Shown here: positions 32,870 to 45,107 of the stretch, piece by piece
Numbering within the stretch: position 1 is the stretch's first letter
Layout: every line of letters starts with the position of its first letter
NCBI GenBank assembly: GCA_022559985.1
Contig: JAFJTR010000082.1
Location: 62,001 to 126,000, forward strand
Source: Parastagonospora avenae f. sp. tritici 18332-5
Lineage: Eukaryota; Ascomycota; Dothideomycetes; Pleosporales; Phaeosphaeriaceae
Length of the DNA stretch: 64,000 bases
Reading direction: 5' to 3'
Position numbers and translations under genes: made by a program
The notes under the pieces: model-generated
Seen by the model: the letters and a program-made list of their open reading frames with translations, nothing else
What the model was told of the DNA's origin: nothing
Database searches by the model: none

Positions 32870-35105
32870 ATGGCGTCCAAGAAGATGAATGTCTTGGTTT
32901 ACTCAGGTATTGGTACTTTCCTTTACTTAAAGATACGATACTAATAGGCAGCCAGGTCATGGTAGCACCACGGAGTCTGTTCGCCACTGCCTTTACACGC
33001 TACGACGACTCTTGTCACCAACATACGCGGTGATCCCTGTCACAGGCGATATCATCATCAAAGAGCCATGGTTCAGCACATGTGCGCTGCTTGTCTTCCC
33101 GGGTGGCGCTGACTTGGGCTACTGTCGCACGCTCAATGGCGAAGGCAACCGGCGCATCAGCCGCTACATCAACAGTGGCGGCTCATATCTCGGATTTTGT
33201 GCTGGTGGCTACTATGGCAGCTCAAAGTGTGAGTTTGAGGTCGATGACCCCAAGATGGGAGTGGTGGGCGACCGCGAGCTAGGCTTCTTCCCCGGCATCT
33301 GCAGAGGATTGGCCTTTGCTGGGTTTCAATATGCTAGCGAAGCTGGCGCGAGGGCTACGAGCATTAAGATCAACAAAGGCGCGTTCCGAAACGCAGACGA
33401 TAGCGTAGCTGATCACTTCAAGAGCTACTATAACGGTGGCGGCGTGTTTGTCGATGCGGACAAGCTTGAAGACAGAGGAGTAGAGATCCTTGCAAGCTAC
33501 ACCGAAGATCTGCATGTTGATTCAGGTGCGACAAAAGCGGCGGTCATATATCGCAAGATAGGCGAAGGGCATGTTGTGCTGACAGGTCCGCATCCCGAGC
33601 AAGTTCTATCCCACTACCGTCGAGACTACTCACTAACAACGACCAGGTTTGCGCCACAAAATCTTGCCCAGATCCCAAGCCTGCCTTCCTATGCGTCAGT
33701 AATTAAAGACATTACCGTAACAGATAGGAACCGTATCGTCTTTTTGGGACTCGTCTTGCAGAAGCTTGGCCTACAAGTCAATGAGGAGGAACAAGCGGTA
33801 CCATCCCTGTCTCGCCTGCACCTCACATCTCACACTGGGACAGATGTCTCCAACCTCGTCGCAAGCTGGGCTGAAGTCCTTACTGTAGTCGATGGTGATC
33901 AGTACATTAAAGGCGAGAATGATGTCTTCAGGATGGAGAAGCCTGGTAGCACTTGGAGCGTGCAGGAGCTCAAGCGCGCTGTGAGCGCGGTAACAGAGAA
34001 ACTGCCGAAACTGGGAACCGTTATTGGAAGTGCTCGATCAAAAGAGGCACCAAATGATGATAGAGAGAAACCCAAGACGAAAGAGGAAGAGATTCAAGAC
34101 TGCGTTGCGTACACTGCAGCGTCTTCGTCCGATCAGATAATTGACTACGAAAAGATCGTCAAATCAATCCTACCACACGACCAAGGACTACCGTCGACCA
34201 AAGAAATTCCTTTCCATCATGAAGCCTTTTATTCGAACCTTAACTTCTACCACAACAAGTTACGAAACCCTGATGCTGCCTTTGGCAAGCACCTTCTATA
34301 TGGCGAGGTCGTAACATCCACCAACAGTCTGCTCGAAAAGAATCCTGCACTGCTCCGAAACTTGCCGACCGGTTTTACGATGACAGCGACGACCCAGATC
34401 GCAGGTCGCGGTAGGGGTGGCAATGTATGGATATCTCCACCTGGTGGTCTGATGTTTTCCACTGTCATGCACCACTCACTCGTAGTATCTCAGTCTGCAC
34501 CCGTTATATTTATACAGTATCTTGCTGCTTTGGCTATCGTCGCTGGCATCAAGAACTATGCGCCAGGTTATGACAAGATACCAGTGAAGTTGAAGTGGCC
34601 AAACGATATATACGCGCAGCTCCCTGGTTCGTCCAACAACCCAGTGGTAAAGATCGGAGGCATCCTGGTAAACAGTAGCTACAGCGGTAGCAGCTACGAT
34701 CTCGTCTGCGGTATCGGTCTCAATCTCTCGAACGCACTACCTACGACATCTCTCAACCTCTTAGCGAGTACCCAGTCGCCGCCTTTGAAATCTTTCACCC
34801 ACGAAAAGCTCCTCGCATCCATCCTGGCCCAATTTGAAACGCTGTACTCGACCTTCTGCCAGGCTGGCTTCACCAGAGATATGGAAGGCGACTACTATGA
34901 CAATTGGCTGCATACTGATCAGATCGTCACGCTTGAGACAGAGGGTGGTGTTAAGGCGAGGATCAAGGGCATCACGAGGGATTGGGGTCTGCTGTTGGCC
35001 GAAGAGTTGGGCTGGGAAGATCGACCTACGAGTAAGCTGATCACATTACAGAGCGATAGCAACAGTTTTGACTTCTTCCGCGGGCTCGTCCGGCGCAAAA
35101 TCTAA
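32870..35105 (+). CDS. BPL1: Biotin-protein ligase (holocarboxylase synthetase)
   Basis: Two exons, 32870-32906 and 32956-35105; 728 residues. The tiny first exon (MASKKMNVLVYS) and a 49-bp intron ending GCCAG restore the conserved N-terminus, joining to GHGSTTESVRHCLYTLRRLL and YAVIPVTGDIIIKEPW. The N-terminal half is the glutamine-amidotransferase-like BPL_N domain (LLVFPGGADLGYCRTLNG, YLGFCAGGYYG with its Cys). The C-terminal half is the catalytic BirA/LplA fold: the biotinyl-AMP loop GRGRGGNVWISPPGGL near residue 496, KLKWPNDIYAQ near 560 with the catalytic Lys, KIGGILVNSSY, GIGLNLSN, and the small C-terminal domain. It attaches biotin to acetyl-CoA and pyruvate carboxylases. Length is close to yeast Bpl1. 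Confidence 0.96.
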
Positions 35106-35451
35106 AGCCTGAGAGGCCGACTGGGCTTGGTGGGGTGACGAGAGTCGTTTAGGAGTTCTATGGTAGGCCTCGCGAACAACAATCAAGTATACAGAAGCTC
35201 TGTTTGAGCCGATAGTCACTTGAGGGAATCATTGGTTGTCATGTATCGCGCTGTCGTCTTATCTACTGCATCGAAATTTGCATCGTGCAAGAAACGAAGT
35301 CAACTTCTGCCCAGTCTGCCAACAGTTTCCTACCGCAGTAAGGTCTCGAAGGACTAATAGGACATATTTTCTGGACATTCTTTAACTTACAAAACAGGCA
35401 TAAAGCCAATGGGAAAACTCTCATGTGCACACAGCAATCACGTCCAACCTA

Positions 35452-35555
<104 letters not shown>

Positions 35556-35654
35556 NNNNNNNNNNNNNNNNNNNNNNNNNNNNNNNNNNNNNNNNNNNNN
35601 NNNNNNNNNNNNNNNNNNNNNNNNNNNNNNNNNNNNNNNNNNNNNNNNNNNNNN
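35556..35654. other. Assembly gap (99 N)
   Basis: Unresolved bases follow the GATT array at once. The round size suggests a placeholder rather than a measured length. Confidence 0.95.
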
Positions 35655-35977
35655 TGGTTTTACGTCCTAAAGAACACGTTCCACCTAGGCAATTCCGATT
35701 GGCTACTGGAGAACAAATTCTGGTCAGTCGCGCAGATAAGTGTGTATAGAGAGTGACTATGTTCTATCAAGAAAAAGGCATATCTCACGAATCTTGCAAC
35801 GGAGAACTTTCAAAGTAAAGACGATTCGCATTCAAACTAAATCAAAAAACTATCATGCTTAATCGATTATGACCCAGTCCATGTGTCGAGCACTGTTCGT
35901 AGATGCGAATGGCTCCGAGCTTATGGACTCGCTAACTTTTGCAGTATCGTTCTTTAAACGTCTTGGAAGCTCGCTCT

Positions 35978-36652
35978 TTACACGTCAGCGCTGACAGTGT
36001 CCAAGATGCCGCCAACTGGGGGCGAGAGGCCAACAAGGCCGAGGCGGTTGAGCAGGTCAACGACGTCGGGTGAGAGATCCGCGACAAGTTCTTGACGCTT
36101 CTTGACGTCGGCACTGACGGTATCCAAGATGCCACCGACGGGAGGAGAAAGGCCAACAAGGCCGAGGCGGTTGAGAAGGTCGACAACGTCGGGGGAAAGA
36201 TCCTCTACAAGCTGGCGCTTCTTCACGTCGGCACTGACGGTGTCGAGGATTCCACCAACAGGAGGAGAAAGCCCAACAAGGCCAAGACGGTTCAGAAGGT
36301 CAACAACGTCGGGAGACAGATCAGCAACCAGCTGGCGCTTCTTAACATCAGCGCTGACGGTGTCGAGGATGCCGCCAACTGGTGGGGAGAGACCGACGAG
36401 ACCGAGTCTGTTCAGAAGGTCGACAACATCTGGGGAAAGGTCGGCCACAAGCTGGCGCCTCTTCAGGCCTGAGCCGAGTGTGTTGACGATGCCTCCAACC
36501 GGGGGAGAGAGACCAACAAGACCGAGGCGGTTGAGGAGATCAACGACGTCGGGTGAGAGGTCATTGAGAAGCTGGCGCTTCTCTGATGATGCGATAGGAG
36601 CAGCAGCAGCAGCTGCTGCCAGGGTGGAGATGAAAAGAGTTGAAAAGAGCAT
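35978..36652 (-). CDS. Secreted Kex2-type repeat peptide precursor (KEP-like)
   Basis: Minus strand, intronless, 224 residues from the ATG at 36652. Residues 1-18 form a signal peptide (MLFSTLFISTLAAAAAAA), followed by PIASSEKR, a short pro-segment ending in a Kex2 site. Five tandem units of 38-40 residues follow, each beginning Q(L/E) and containing DLSPDVVDLLNRLGL, VGLSPPVGGI and, in units 2-5, LDTVSADV. Units are separated by KR, KKR or KRR sites; unit 1 has the variant ending NTLGSGLKR and the last unit ends at a stop after SADV. Cleavage in the Golgi would release several almost identical peptides of about 37 residues. Repeats contain no Cys and no aromatic residue, so a ustiloxin-like (dikaritin) product cross-linked through Tyr/Phe is unlikely. 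The family pattern is known from fungal Kex2-processed repeat proteins (Ustilago repellents, yeast mating factors); function here is unknown. Confidence 0.85.
   Translation of the reverse strand: MLFSTLFISTLAAAAAAAPIASSEKRQLLNDLSPDVVDLLNRLGLVGLSPPVGGIVNTLGSGLKRRQLVADLSPDVVDLLNRLGLVGLSPPVGGILDTVSADVKKRQLVADLSPDVVDLLNRLGLVGLSPPVGGILDTVSADVKKRQLVEDLSPDVVDLLNRLGLVGLSPPVGGILDTVSADVKKRQELVADLSPDVVDLLNRLGLVGLSPPVGGILDTVSADV
36005..36580 (-). repeat. Five ~120-bp tandem coding repeats
   Basis: These units encode the repeat peptides of the KEP-like gene. The encoded protein is almost invariant while the units differ at many third codon positions (the block for LGLVGLSPPVGG is spelled differently in all five). 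The array is therefore old or selected, not a fresh duplication. Confidence 0.85.
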
Positions 36653-39600
36653 CTTGTATGTTTTTGATGTGTGAGTGTGAATGAAGAGGTGTCGATGACT
36701 TGTGAAATGATGGTTTGAGTGTGTGATGAATTGAAAAGAAGCACAACTCCTCGTCCTTATATACATCAATCTGTATACACCAAGAGTGTCCTCATCTCGC
36801 CAAATCCTCTTCAGGTTGAGATCTACTGACGATCATGTTGACTCTGTAGATGCTGATCGTCATAAAGAGAAGCCACATTCTCCACCTTATACTACTCTCT
36901 GTAGTCACTCAAGGTCACAGTGAAGCGCGCGTGCAGCCAAGAATCTTTGCGGGTGTGGATTTTCCGGACTTCCAGCGCCCATGATACGTCACTGTCTGGA
37001 TAGATGCTACCGCAGAACAATGAACACTCTGTTGCCGCGAGTGTCTCCCCACGCCACTGATGCCATTTGGAGTCTCTAGGGAGCCGGTGAGTGAAATAAC
37101 CCGAGCTCGATGCGCACGACTTGGGGAAAACGATCTACAGTCAGACAACTGACATGTGTCCCGAAAGTTTAGTCTCTAGCGGCTACTTGCTGCCAATCTC
37201 AACAATGCCCAAGTTGTTTGATTCTGAATTCAAGCAAACAAAAGTTGCTGAATTTGAAGATTACTGAATACCTGCGCAGGTAGTGCAGCTACTTCATGGG
37301 ACTTGGGTCCGTCAAGCCAAAGTGCTTGACAAGCCATAGTAGGAAGGCCATCATCACGACTGTGTTGTGGGACTCAAGTCCAATGATTTTCAGGGTCGCC
37401 GAGGATCTGCCAAAGTCTCCAGCCGTGTAGCGGGTAGATCCTTCAAGACCCTAAGCGGAACTTTACAAAGCCAGGATTGTACCGGAAACCAGTCATTTAG
37501 GGGTGAGTTGAGCAATGTTCCGCAAACGGCGTCTCATGCTAGTGTTAGTCTACGATCAGCGGCGCGATCAGGCGCGCCAGACGACTCGAGCCGCATTGCA
37601 CTAACACCACGATCTTACTAATCCTTTAGACTGAGATCTTGGCGCCATTTATTGGTGCCGGCGAGGTTCGGCAGCACAGCCGGTAGGAGAGCCTCCGAAA
37701 AGGTATTCCAAGCACTATGATAGGGGCTCCTCAACTTACGGGGATGCTCATTCGCACCTACAAGTTGATGTCGATATTTCCGCTCTTAGAAACCTTCTGG
37801 CCTCGTGTCATAAAAGAGCAAGCCACGCACATGCCAATGACAGGGTTACGTCTCCCAACATTAATGCTGAAAAAGTTTGGTTGACCCCACTCAGTGGGCT
37901 GTACACGGAAATGCATGTTGACATCAGCTATGATCGCGAACTCGGCGAGGAAGGCTAGCTCGTGGCTACGGAGCCTCTTCCCCACACTTCTCCTCGCCAT
38001 AAACAGCACTCTAGTACCGTGAGCAAATCTCCGCAGAGCTGCGCTAGAACATCAAGGTTTTGGCTTGGCGTTGTGAAATTCGGATGGTGAAATGGCGATC
38101 TGCGTCTATGGTAGTGATCGATTTACAACGGTGGTGGCAATCACTGTATGCAACTACTCGTCTCATCACTGAACATTGAAGGACAAATATGATACGAATT
38201 AAGAAGAGAACCAGGAAGTGTCGACTCAGAACTCCCACTTCTGTCATCCATTGGCTTGACATACGATTTCAGGGTACTGGGAGCCAAGTGCGGAGCCAAG
38301 CAACGAAGCACTGCCTCGTCATTGCGCAGTAGTAGCAATAATATACCTCAATCTGTTGGGCCGTATCGATTGAGGCACACATCTGGCTGGCCGGGTGTGC
38401 CGTAGCAAAGTGCCTCAACAGGAGCAGTGACCTAGGCAGCTGTTGCTTGAGCCTTCATCGTGTATCGTTGGATATTCCTATGTATCTAAATGTAGGAAGT
38501 CGTGCCACATGGCATCGGTTCTGAGTGGTGCGAAGTGAGCGCCGGTATTGCGAACAGTAATCTCAGCAGTGATTAGATATGACCACAACATTGAATTCAC
38601 GGATGGGGCTGAAAGAGTCAAACTCCAGCCGCGCTGGCTATAGTCTAGAGGACGAGTAACTACCGCATTGCGGGATAATGTTGCTCCGCACGTCCACTAA
38701 CCGCGAGGCACCTTTTATTCATGTCGGCACAGACATGAAATTTGAGCGGTCGAATCACGATGCATGGACGAGGTGCGCGCTGCAACTTTGCGTAGAGCGA
38801 TATGCTCTGGTTTCCCGAGTGATACATAGTGGAGCGTAACGAAGGTCTGTGGGGATTGTGATGCTCACCGACCAAGTGCGAACGTTCAATATCTATGATC
38901 CAAAGGCGTACAGAATCTCCATATGTTATTGAAGCGAGAGATATTTGAAGAAATAGAAAAATATAGTTACGACCTAGAAACTCGAACACAGTAGTGACTT
39001 GGATGATTACGAAAGCTGTCTCTGCAGGCCTAGAATTGAAAACTGGGGGTGATGCACATTATGTAGCATAATCGAGCATTATTGTTGAGAATATCTGGGT
39101 TCAGTCCAGGGTAGAAGGTGCTTGGGAGTCACATGATGTGCTGGTGTGGCAGGCACTGCCCGGTGGGCAATGGCACCCACCACAACAGTGTGAGTCTGTG
39201 ACTCTACAATACTATAGTCAATACAATACGCTGCAGCCACCCCGCCTTATCCCTCCTCCTGCTCGGTTCTCACTAGTAGTCATACTACAAGTGGAATATT
39301 GTTTCAATAATTATTAATATTATCTCGAAAGTGCTCCTTCCTCTTGAGCCTGCATGTCTGGGTTCTGATTGCATGTCAAGATGCTAAGTGCATATGAAAA
39401 CCTGATCATGTCATCAATCTAAGATCAGCTAATCAACTTTGTAATCATCTCACCTTACGGTCTTGTGCGCTCAGCATGAGGATGGCCCTTAAAAGACTCT
39501 ACTGTGTGCAGCAACTGTCTGTGCGCGCTCTGTTTAAAAATATAGTACTATCATATGAGCATTGCTATCCTATATGCAAGCATAATTATATTCAACATTT

Positions 39601-39913
39601 TATCATACACTATAGAGTTATAGAAAGGCTGGAGCTACCTTGCTTCACTGGACTACTCTTAGCTAGTGCTAAGTTTTTCTAGACATAATGCGCACAACCT
39701 TTTGCAGCACTTGGTGATCACACTAGGCACGCTACTGTAAAAAATAGTTCGCGGAATTGCACGAATAATGAATATGTTTCTTTAGTGTATATGTAACTAG
39801 AGAAGTCATGTGGCTCGTTGAAGGATCAGCAAGTGTTGCGCTATACTCGATTGCCTTCCAGTGATCTAAGACCACTGGCGATATGTTAGCAGCGAAGCCT
39901 CCTGTGCGGACAT
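36653..39913. other. Gene desert, 3.2 kb
   Basis: I see no supported gene. The first ~150 bp is the promoter of the KEP-like gene. A minus-strand frame at 37758-38009 has a coding-like look (ADVNMHFRVQPTEWGQPNFF) but no start, splice partner or family I recognise; it may be a gene relic. Around 39280-39700 the sequence becomes clearly AT-rich, like mutated repeat DNA. Confidence 0.45.
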
Positions 39914-41509
39914 TTAGGTAGCGTAGCGCCATGTGGTAACCTCCCCAGTCCTCTCTTCCTCGAGCTCGATGGCTTTGTTCTTTCGCACAGACCACATCTT
40001 GGCTAGTAGGGAGAATAGTATCGTGAGCCCGCAGCCTACGATGATGATGCCACCACCCATCTGGTAACGTGGCTCTTGACTGCGGAGGAAGAAGTATGGC
40101 GAGAACCAATGCGAGATACTTGACACACAGTTTGCAATGGCGATCAGGGCTGCCCGCTTTGTACGGGGCCGTGGCACAACAGTAGTCTCCCACGAGAGCT
40201 GAATGTTAAGGCCGACAAAAGGTCCTGAACAAAGCAGGACAAGTGAAAAGTAACGTGCACCGACGTTAAGAGTCGAGATCATAATGACAGCGCCGATGAG
40301 AGTCATGGAGATCGAGCCGATGATATGCCAGCAATGCTCCAACCTCCTGCCTGAGGACCAGGACACAAGAAGCGTGACGACATAGGCGATGATGTACGGT
40401 GGAGCTTGTACAAGATAAGTTTCAACCTTGCCAAAGCCAAGGGTACCGACAATAGATGGGAAGAAGTCCTTGAAACTCTGCGCAATGATGAGCGCAAAGT
40501 GCATACCAGCAAAGAACCATGTGAAAGGGTCTCGGATCGCTAGCATGACGCCTCCCCACATGTCTCCTTCGTCGTCTTCGCTCTTGCCTCCAGCAGAGAC
40601 AAGTGCACGATATTGCGACATCTGTTGTTCTTCCTCAGTGAAGAAGTATGTGCCAGTGTTATCGGGGAAGTTTGGAAGTAGCCTGGAGATAAAGAGTCAG
40701 CATGTCTCTCTCAGAGATCTCGAGCATGAAGCGTCCTACCAGAAACCAGTGATCGCAACGAGTATCGAAACGATGCCCTCGAGAAGCAAGAACCACTGCC
40801 AAGCATGCAGTCCGGCGATGTTGTCCATGTTGGTAAGAATAGCTGCGGAGAGAAGGCCCGAGAAGACGTTGCTGATGATATTTCCAGCATGCCAGATACC
40901 CATGCGAAGGGGAGACTCTTCTTTGGTATACCAGGAAGATGTCATCAAGGTAACGACGGGGAGGAAGGGGCCTTCGGTCACTCCAACGAGGAACCGGCAG
41001 AGCATAAATGCCCATGGCGATTTGGCGGCGGGCATAGCAATAGTCACGGCAGACCAGGCGAGCATGATACAGGGCATGATTACTCGAGGAGAGCTCTTGC
41101 TGATTATCACATTTCCGGGCACCTGGCTGATGATATATCCGACGTAAAAGAGCGAGATACCGGCACTCCACTCGACGTCTGTCATGTGGAGGTCTTCCTG
41201 CATACCGGCGAGGCGAGCGTTCGAAACGTTGATCCGATCAAGATAGCTAGATGAAGTCAGCGTCATGAAACTTCGCAAGTCGAGCATCAGAACGAGTCGA
41301 ACGTACTTCATGAGTAGCATCACTGTGATGCATGGGAGAAACTTCCAATCCAGCTTCTTCAGAACAGCCTTGTTCAAGGCCTTGATCTCTTCCTCAGTCT
41401 TATCTGCAAGCAAGGGATACCTCTGAAGATAGCTTGCATCAGTGACCGGGTCGGCATTCTCGATTTTGACGATCTCCACGCTCTGCTTTTGGGTGGATTC
41501 GTGCGCCAT
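39914..41509 (-). CDS. MFS transporter, DAL5/anion:cation symporter family
   Basis: Minus strand, three exons: 41509-41307, 41246-40740 and 40682-39914; 492 residues. Intron 1 (60 bp) can be read through in frame, but removing it yields the family LLMNYLDRINVSNARLAG segment right after the first membrane span, so it is real. Twelve membrane spans are expected; visible hallmarks are GISLFYVGYIISQVPGNVI, FLVGVTEGPFLPVVTLMTSSWY, the cytoplasmic WYTKEESPLRMGIW and a central loop of ~45 residues with acidic runs. These are typical of fungal Dal5-like permeases for allantoate, nicotinate, pantothenate and similar organic anions at the plasma membrane. The substrate cannot be read from sequence. The divergent Zn2Cys6 gene and dehydrogenase downstream suggest an organic-acid catabolic locus. 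Confidence 0.88.
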
Positions 41510-42510
41510 GGTGTTCGAGGCAGAGGCAAAGCAAACTGTAACGAAACTTATAGCGTAGTCGATCGTGTTCGACCTGCCCTCTTAGATCTGGATCTCGTGG
41601 ACATTTTATAGGTTGTTCAATTCAGCTCGGCGGTGTATGCCCCAAGTTCGGCAATGCCACCTGTGTCCGCAGCCAAGCGTACGAGGTGGTCGACTATTTA
41701 CTTCAGCACACTTGGCATACATCGTGGAATACATCTTCCCCAGACCCCAGGATAACACTCCATAATTCGAATATCTTGGTGTGCAGAGCTCTGCCGGGGA
41801 GCGTGCAGTGGCGAGCCCGGCGCCTCTGTCCGATGCGGGGAAATATTATCGGTGGTCACCCGGGAACCTTTGAATACTGCAGTGCGACTCGTGTCAAGGT
41901 GTCCGACGTCCCGAGAGAGCCATTGTTTGACTCAGTCGCATGCTTGGGAGCTTGCTAAAACCGCACCTTCAGACACTATTCTTGAAGTTGTACTTATAAC
42001 CTCTGGATAATAGTAAACATTACTAGCAGGTCACTGTTGCTCAGTCTTCATTGAACCAGACAGTCAAGGACTACAAGTCAAATAGCCCGGAAGTAGACGA
42101 CTGAAAGCGGATGGTATAGTTCTCCATGGAAAGCTGATTTGCCATTTTAGTGTTATCGATCATGAACTCGAGTTGTGTCTTTTTGTACGATGAAACGCCG
42201 TGTCAAGGTTCTGTGCGAAGCTAATAAGTCATGACTAAGCACGTTTAAGTTACCTATCGGTAACGTTCTTCCCGCCATCAATTTAGCAATGGTTGTCTCT
42301 CGGCCCCACGAAGCCTCTTTGATGCTCCACAAGCATTGCCGACTCCCTCAAAGACTCTCAGGGACCTCGTGACTGATATTTTACCCCAGCCTCGATTGCT
42401 TGCAAAGCGTGGGTTGCGCACGGCTGCAAACCTCCGCAACGTCCACCGTTTCTCACGTGCTTGCACCTTCATCAGCGGCCGTTGTAACATGGCTGAATCA
42501 TTATACGCAC
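41510..42510. promoter_or_regulatory. Shared upstream region of transporter and Zn2Cys6 gene
   Basis: 1 kb lies between divergent starts with no gene inside. It has several CGG and CCG triplets (for example near 41790-41840), which Zn2Cys6 factors can bind, but no clear paired site. Confidence 0.35.
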
Positions 42511-44336
42511 ATGGCAGGGCTTATGGTACAAGCTTGCGAACGATGTTGGAGAAGGAAGCAAAAGGTCCATAACCTGTCTCATGCAACAACACCATTTGGG
42601 CTCACGGCTTTTTCTAGTGCTCGCGGGAGTTCCCTTGCTCACAATGCAGTGCAGCTTCAGCGACATGCACGCAAAGACGACTCGGTTATACAGTTGAATC
42701 GTCCGGCTCGTGCAGCCTAAGCTATATTGAAGCACTGAAGCATAGGATTCAAGGCCTGCAAGCACGAGTCCAAGGCGAAGATGCTCAACACGAGACGCCA
42801 TCGAGCCAGCTTCAAACGCGCACAGCAGGCCAAGATGCTGCTCGCCGACCTCATTCGGCTTCCGCAACCCTCGAGGTCTTGGATGATTCGCAGAATGACC
42901 TACATGACACCATGCAGGAAGCATCATATCTCTCACTTGCAGCTATGGCAGAACGTACAGATCGCCAGCCGTTGCCGATAAAAGGTCTCTCAATTTTGAC
43001 TCTGTTGTACGCTGCGATCGGTGTCTCAGGAGCCAACCCAGCCACTTCTTCAGAGACTAATACACTGCGTTCTGGTCCCCTTGCCGACTTTCGCAAGGTG
43101 CATGGTGTTCAATCGACATTTCATGATACCGCCTTCCCTACTGAGACTATCGAAGCCGCACAGCATTCTCTCCCATTTCTAACAAGTCTTGATGTAAAGG
43201 AGATCCTCGATATCGTCATCCAGGAGCACGAAGGCGACACCTTGGCTAGTGTGGCGAATGAATCACCCGGAACGGCTTTCATGGCCTACATTGCGCTTGC
43301 TATCGGGCTTCTCCAATCTCGAGCTTATGTCTACAAGGAAGTGTTTGCAACAGAATATGCCCTAAAGGCGGTGGATCTTATACCGCAAGTATTTGACTAT
43401 GAGAATGATTGCACGATTGTAAAGTGCTTGACCGCGCTAACAATCTACTCATTCTACACGGCTTTCGGAGGATCGACATGGCATCTGCTTGGTCTGACTA
43501 TGACACGCTGTATCGCATCTGGTATGCATACCAGCCAAGTTTCTAATCCTAATGCGGAGGACGAAGAGAAGCAAAAGTGCTACAGGGTTTTCTGGACGTT
43601 ATATTCGGTGGACACGTATCTCAGCACCAGTCTCGATCGGCCAGTTTGCCTCAGCGACGATGACATTACAGTGAGCGTACCGACAACGACGGATACTAAC
43701 ATTCAATGGAGGCTCCGCTGTGCAGTTGAACATGCTCAGCTACTTCGAACCATACGGAAGCGGCCTGAGACAGACGCTTGGATTCACTACATCAATCTCC
43801 GCCATTGGTATGAGACGATTTGTCCACCTTCGACTCCTTCACAGGAAAATTTGCGGGCCCTCCAACAGAGCCAGCTACTTATACGTGGCCTTGTCGAGCT
43901 CATCAAGATGCCATCTACCAGGGCAAATGACAACTGGGGCACGATGCTGTGTGGAGCTGAGCCAGATATCATCGACTACCTCAATCTTTTTGAACGTCAC
44001 CTTCTTGACCAGCGCGGAGCACCATCGACATTCGACGCCTTCGATGTCTTTGCAGCTGGCATTTTGATACTGCAGCTGCCCTTAGATGTTGACAATAGCG
44101 TTCTTGCACGCCAAAAGAGTGTGGCACAGGCTGCAAACATTCTCACAATGCTCTCCGTACGATATCCATCGGTTCATTGCTTGAGAGACATTCTATCAGA
44201 GTATCTTGCGACATCCTCGAGCAGCCAACTCTTTCGACCAATGTCCTTGGATTGCCTTCGCGCTCTCATTAGATGTTCAGAGGTCAACATATCTATGCCT
44301 CTACAGAACCTGATGATGATCGAGTCGAGGTCTTGA
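42511..44336 (+). CDS. Zn2Cys6 transcription factor, cluster-linked
   Basis: Two exons, 42511-42564 and 42618-44336; about 590 residues. The zinc cluster straddles the 53-bp intron: ACERCWRRKQK in exon 1 and CSREFPCSQCSAASATC in exon 2, with spacing C-x2-C-x6-C-x5-C-x2-C-x6-C. It is followed by a short coiled-coil-like helix (SYIEALKHRIQGLQARV). The rest is a fungal_trans domain: SFYTAFGGSTWHLLGLTMTR, GMHTSQ, KCYRVFWTLYSVDTYLSTSL and RPVCLSDDDI are its central motif. The start ATG at 42511 lies seven residues before the first Cys; another ATG is four codons downstream. Because the intron cuts the cluster, a single-frame reading misses the DNA-binding domain. It is divergent from the DAL5-type transporter and upstream of the dehydrogenase, and probably regulates them. 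Confidence 0.87.
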
Positions 44337-45107
44337 ACAAAGACCCAACAGGTTGCCTCTACCGCGCTTTTGAGTGTCGTACGGAATGAAGGCTCAATTT
44401 GTGCTACAACAGAATAATAGAAGACGTCCGATAAATACGAATACAGCCCATAGCCTGAAGCTGTTCACAGGACTATTTTTTAAAAAGTCGAAATCTAACA
44501 GTACTGCACAAGTCTTCAGGCTACTGGTTGGGCCACCACCCTGGTCGCTTTCTATCATACACAGCAGTTAAGAACCTGTGATACTACACCGAAAGCGCAC
44601 CTGAATAGCCTTGAGACCGCCCTGAGACGATTTCGGCATAGCAAGAAACCGGGATGGCAGCTGCAGTCCTCCACGTGCTCGAATCCTTGGAGCTCCAAAT
44701 TATCGTACATACCTGGAGAACTTCCTGGCTAGGTGGAATAGTTTGGGACATGCTAAGACGCTATTCGATAAGCGAATGTATGGGGTGTTTAGTTCATGTC
44801 CGAAGTGGCCGAGAGCTGCATGGCAGCTTTCGGACGCCTCCGATGCGCATCGTCTCGGATTTCCAAGATGCCACGGACACTCCATCAGCTTAGTGGTCGG
44901 GAGTAAGCTCAGGGTGCGGCATGCGGCAATGCAGTCGGGCCCTCAGCACAAGCGCTAAGTTGTGCATCGGTCACAAGCCGACATGCTCGGTTTATATCTG
45001 CAAGAGAAACCGTTGACATTCGAACATACAACCGTGTCGCGTCCATCTTTGATATTTACTTACCAGATTCCTCTGATCTCGACCTTACATTGTTGAACTG
45101 ATACACT
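44337..45107. other. Intergenic, promoter of the D-2-hydroxyacid dehydrogenase
   Basis: 771 bp without a supported gene. Weak frames on both strands near 44650-44950 have no family features. Confidence 0.45.

Noticed and set aside
35978..36652. Dikaritin (ustiloxin-type) RiPP precursor
   Set aside because: The precursor layout fits, but the repeats lack Tyr/Phe and no DUF3328 oxidase gene is present in the window.
36092..36674. Two long open frames on the plus strand across the tandem repeats
   Set aside because: They are antisense shadows created by the repeat of a stop-free unit; the minus-strand frame has the signal peptide, repeats and dibasic sites.
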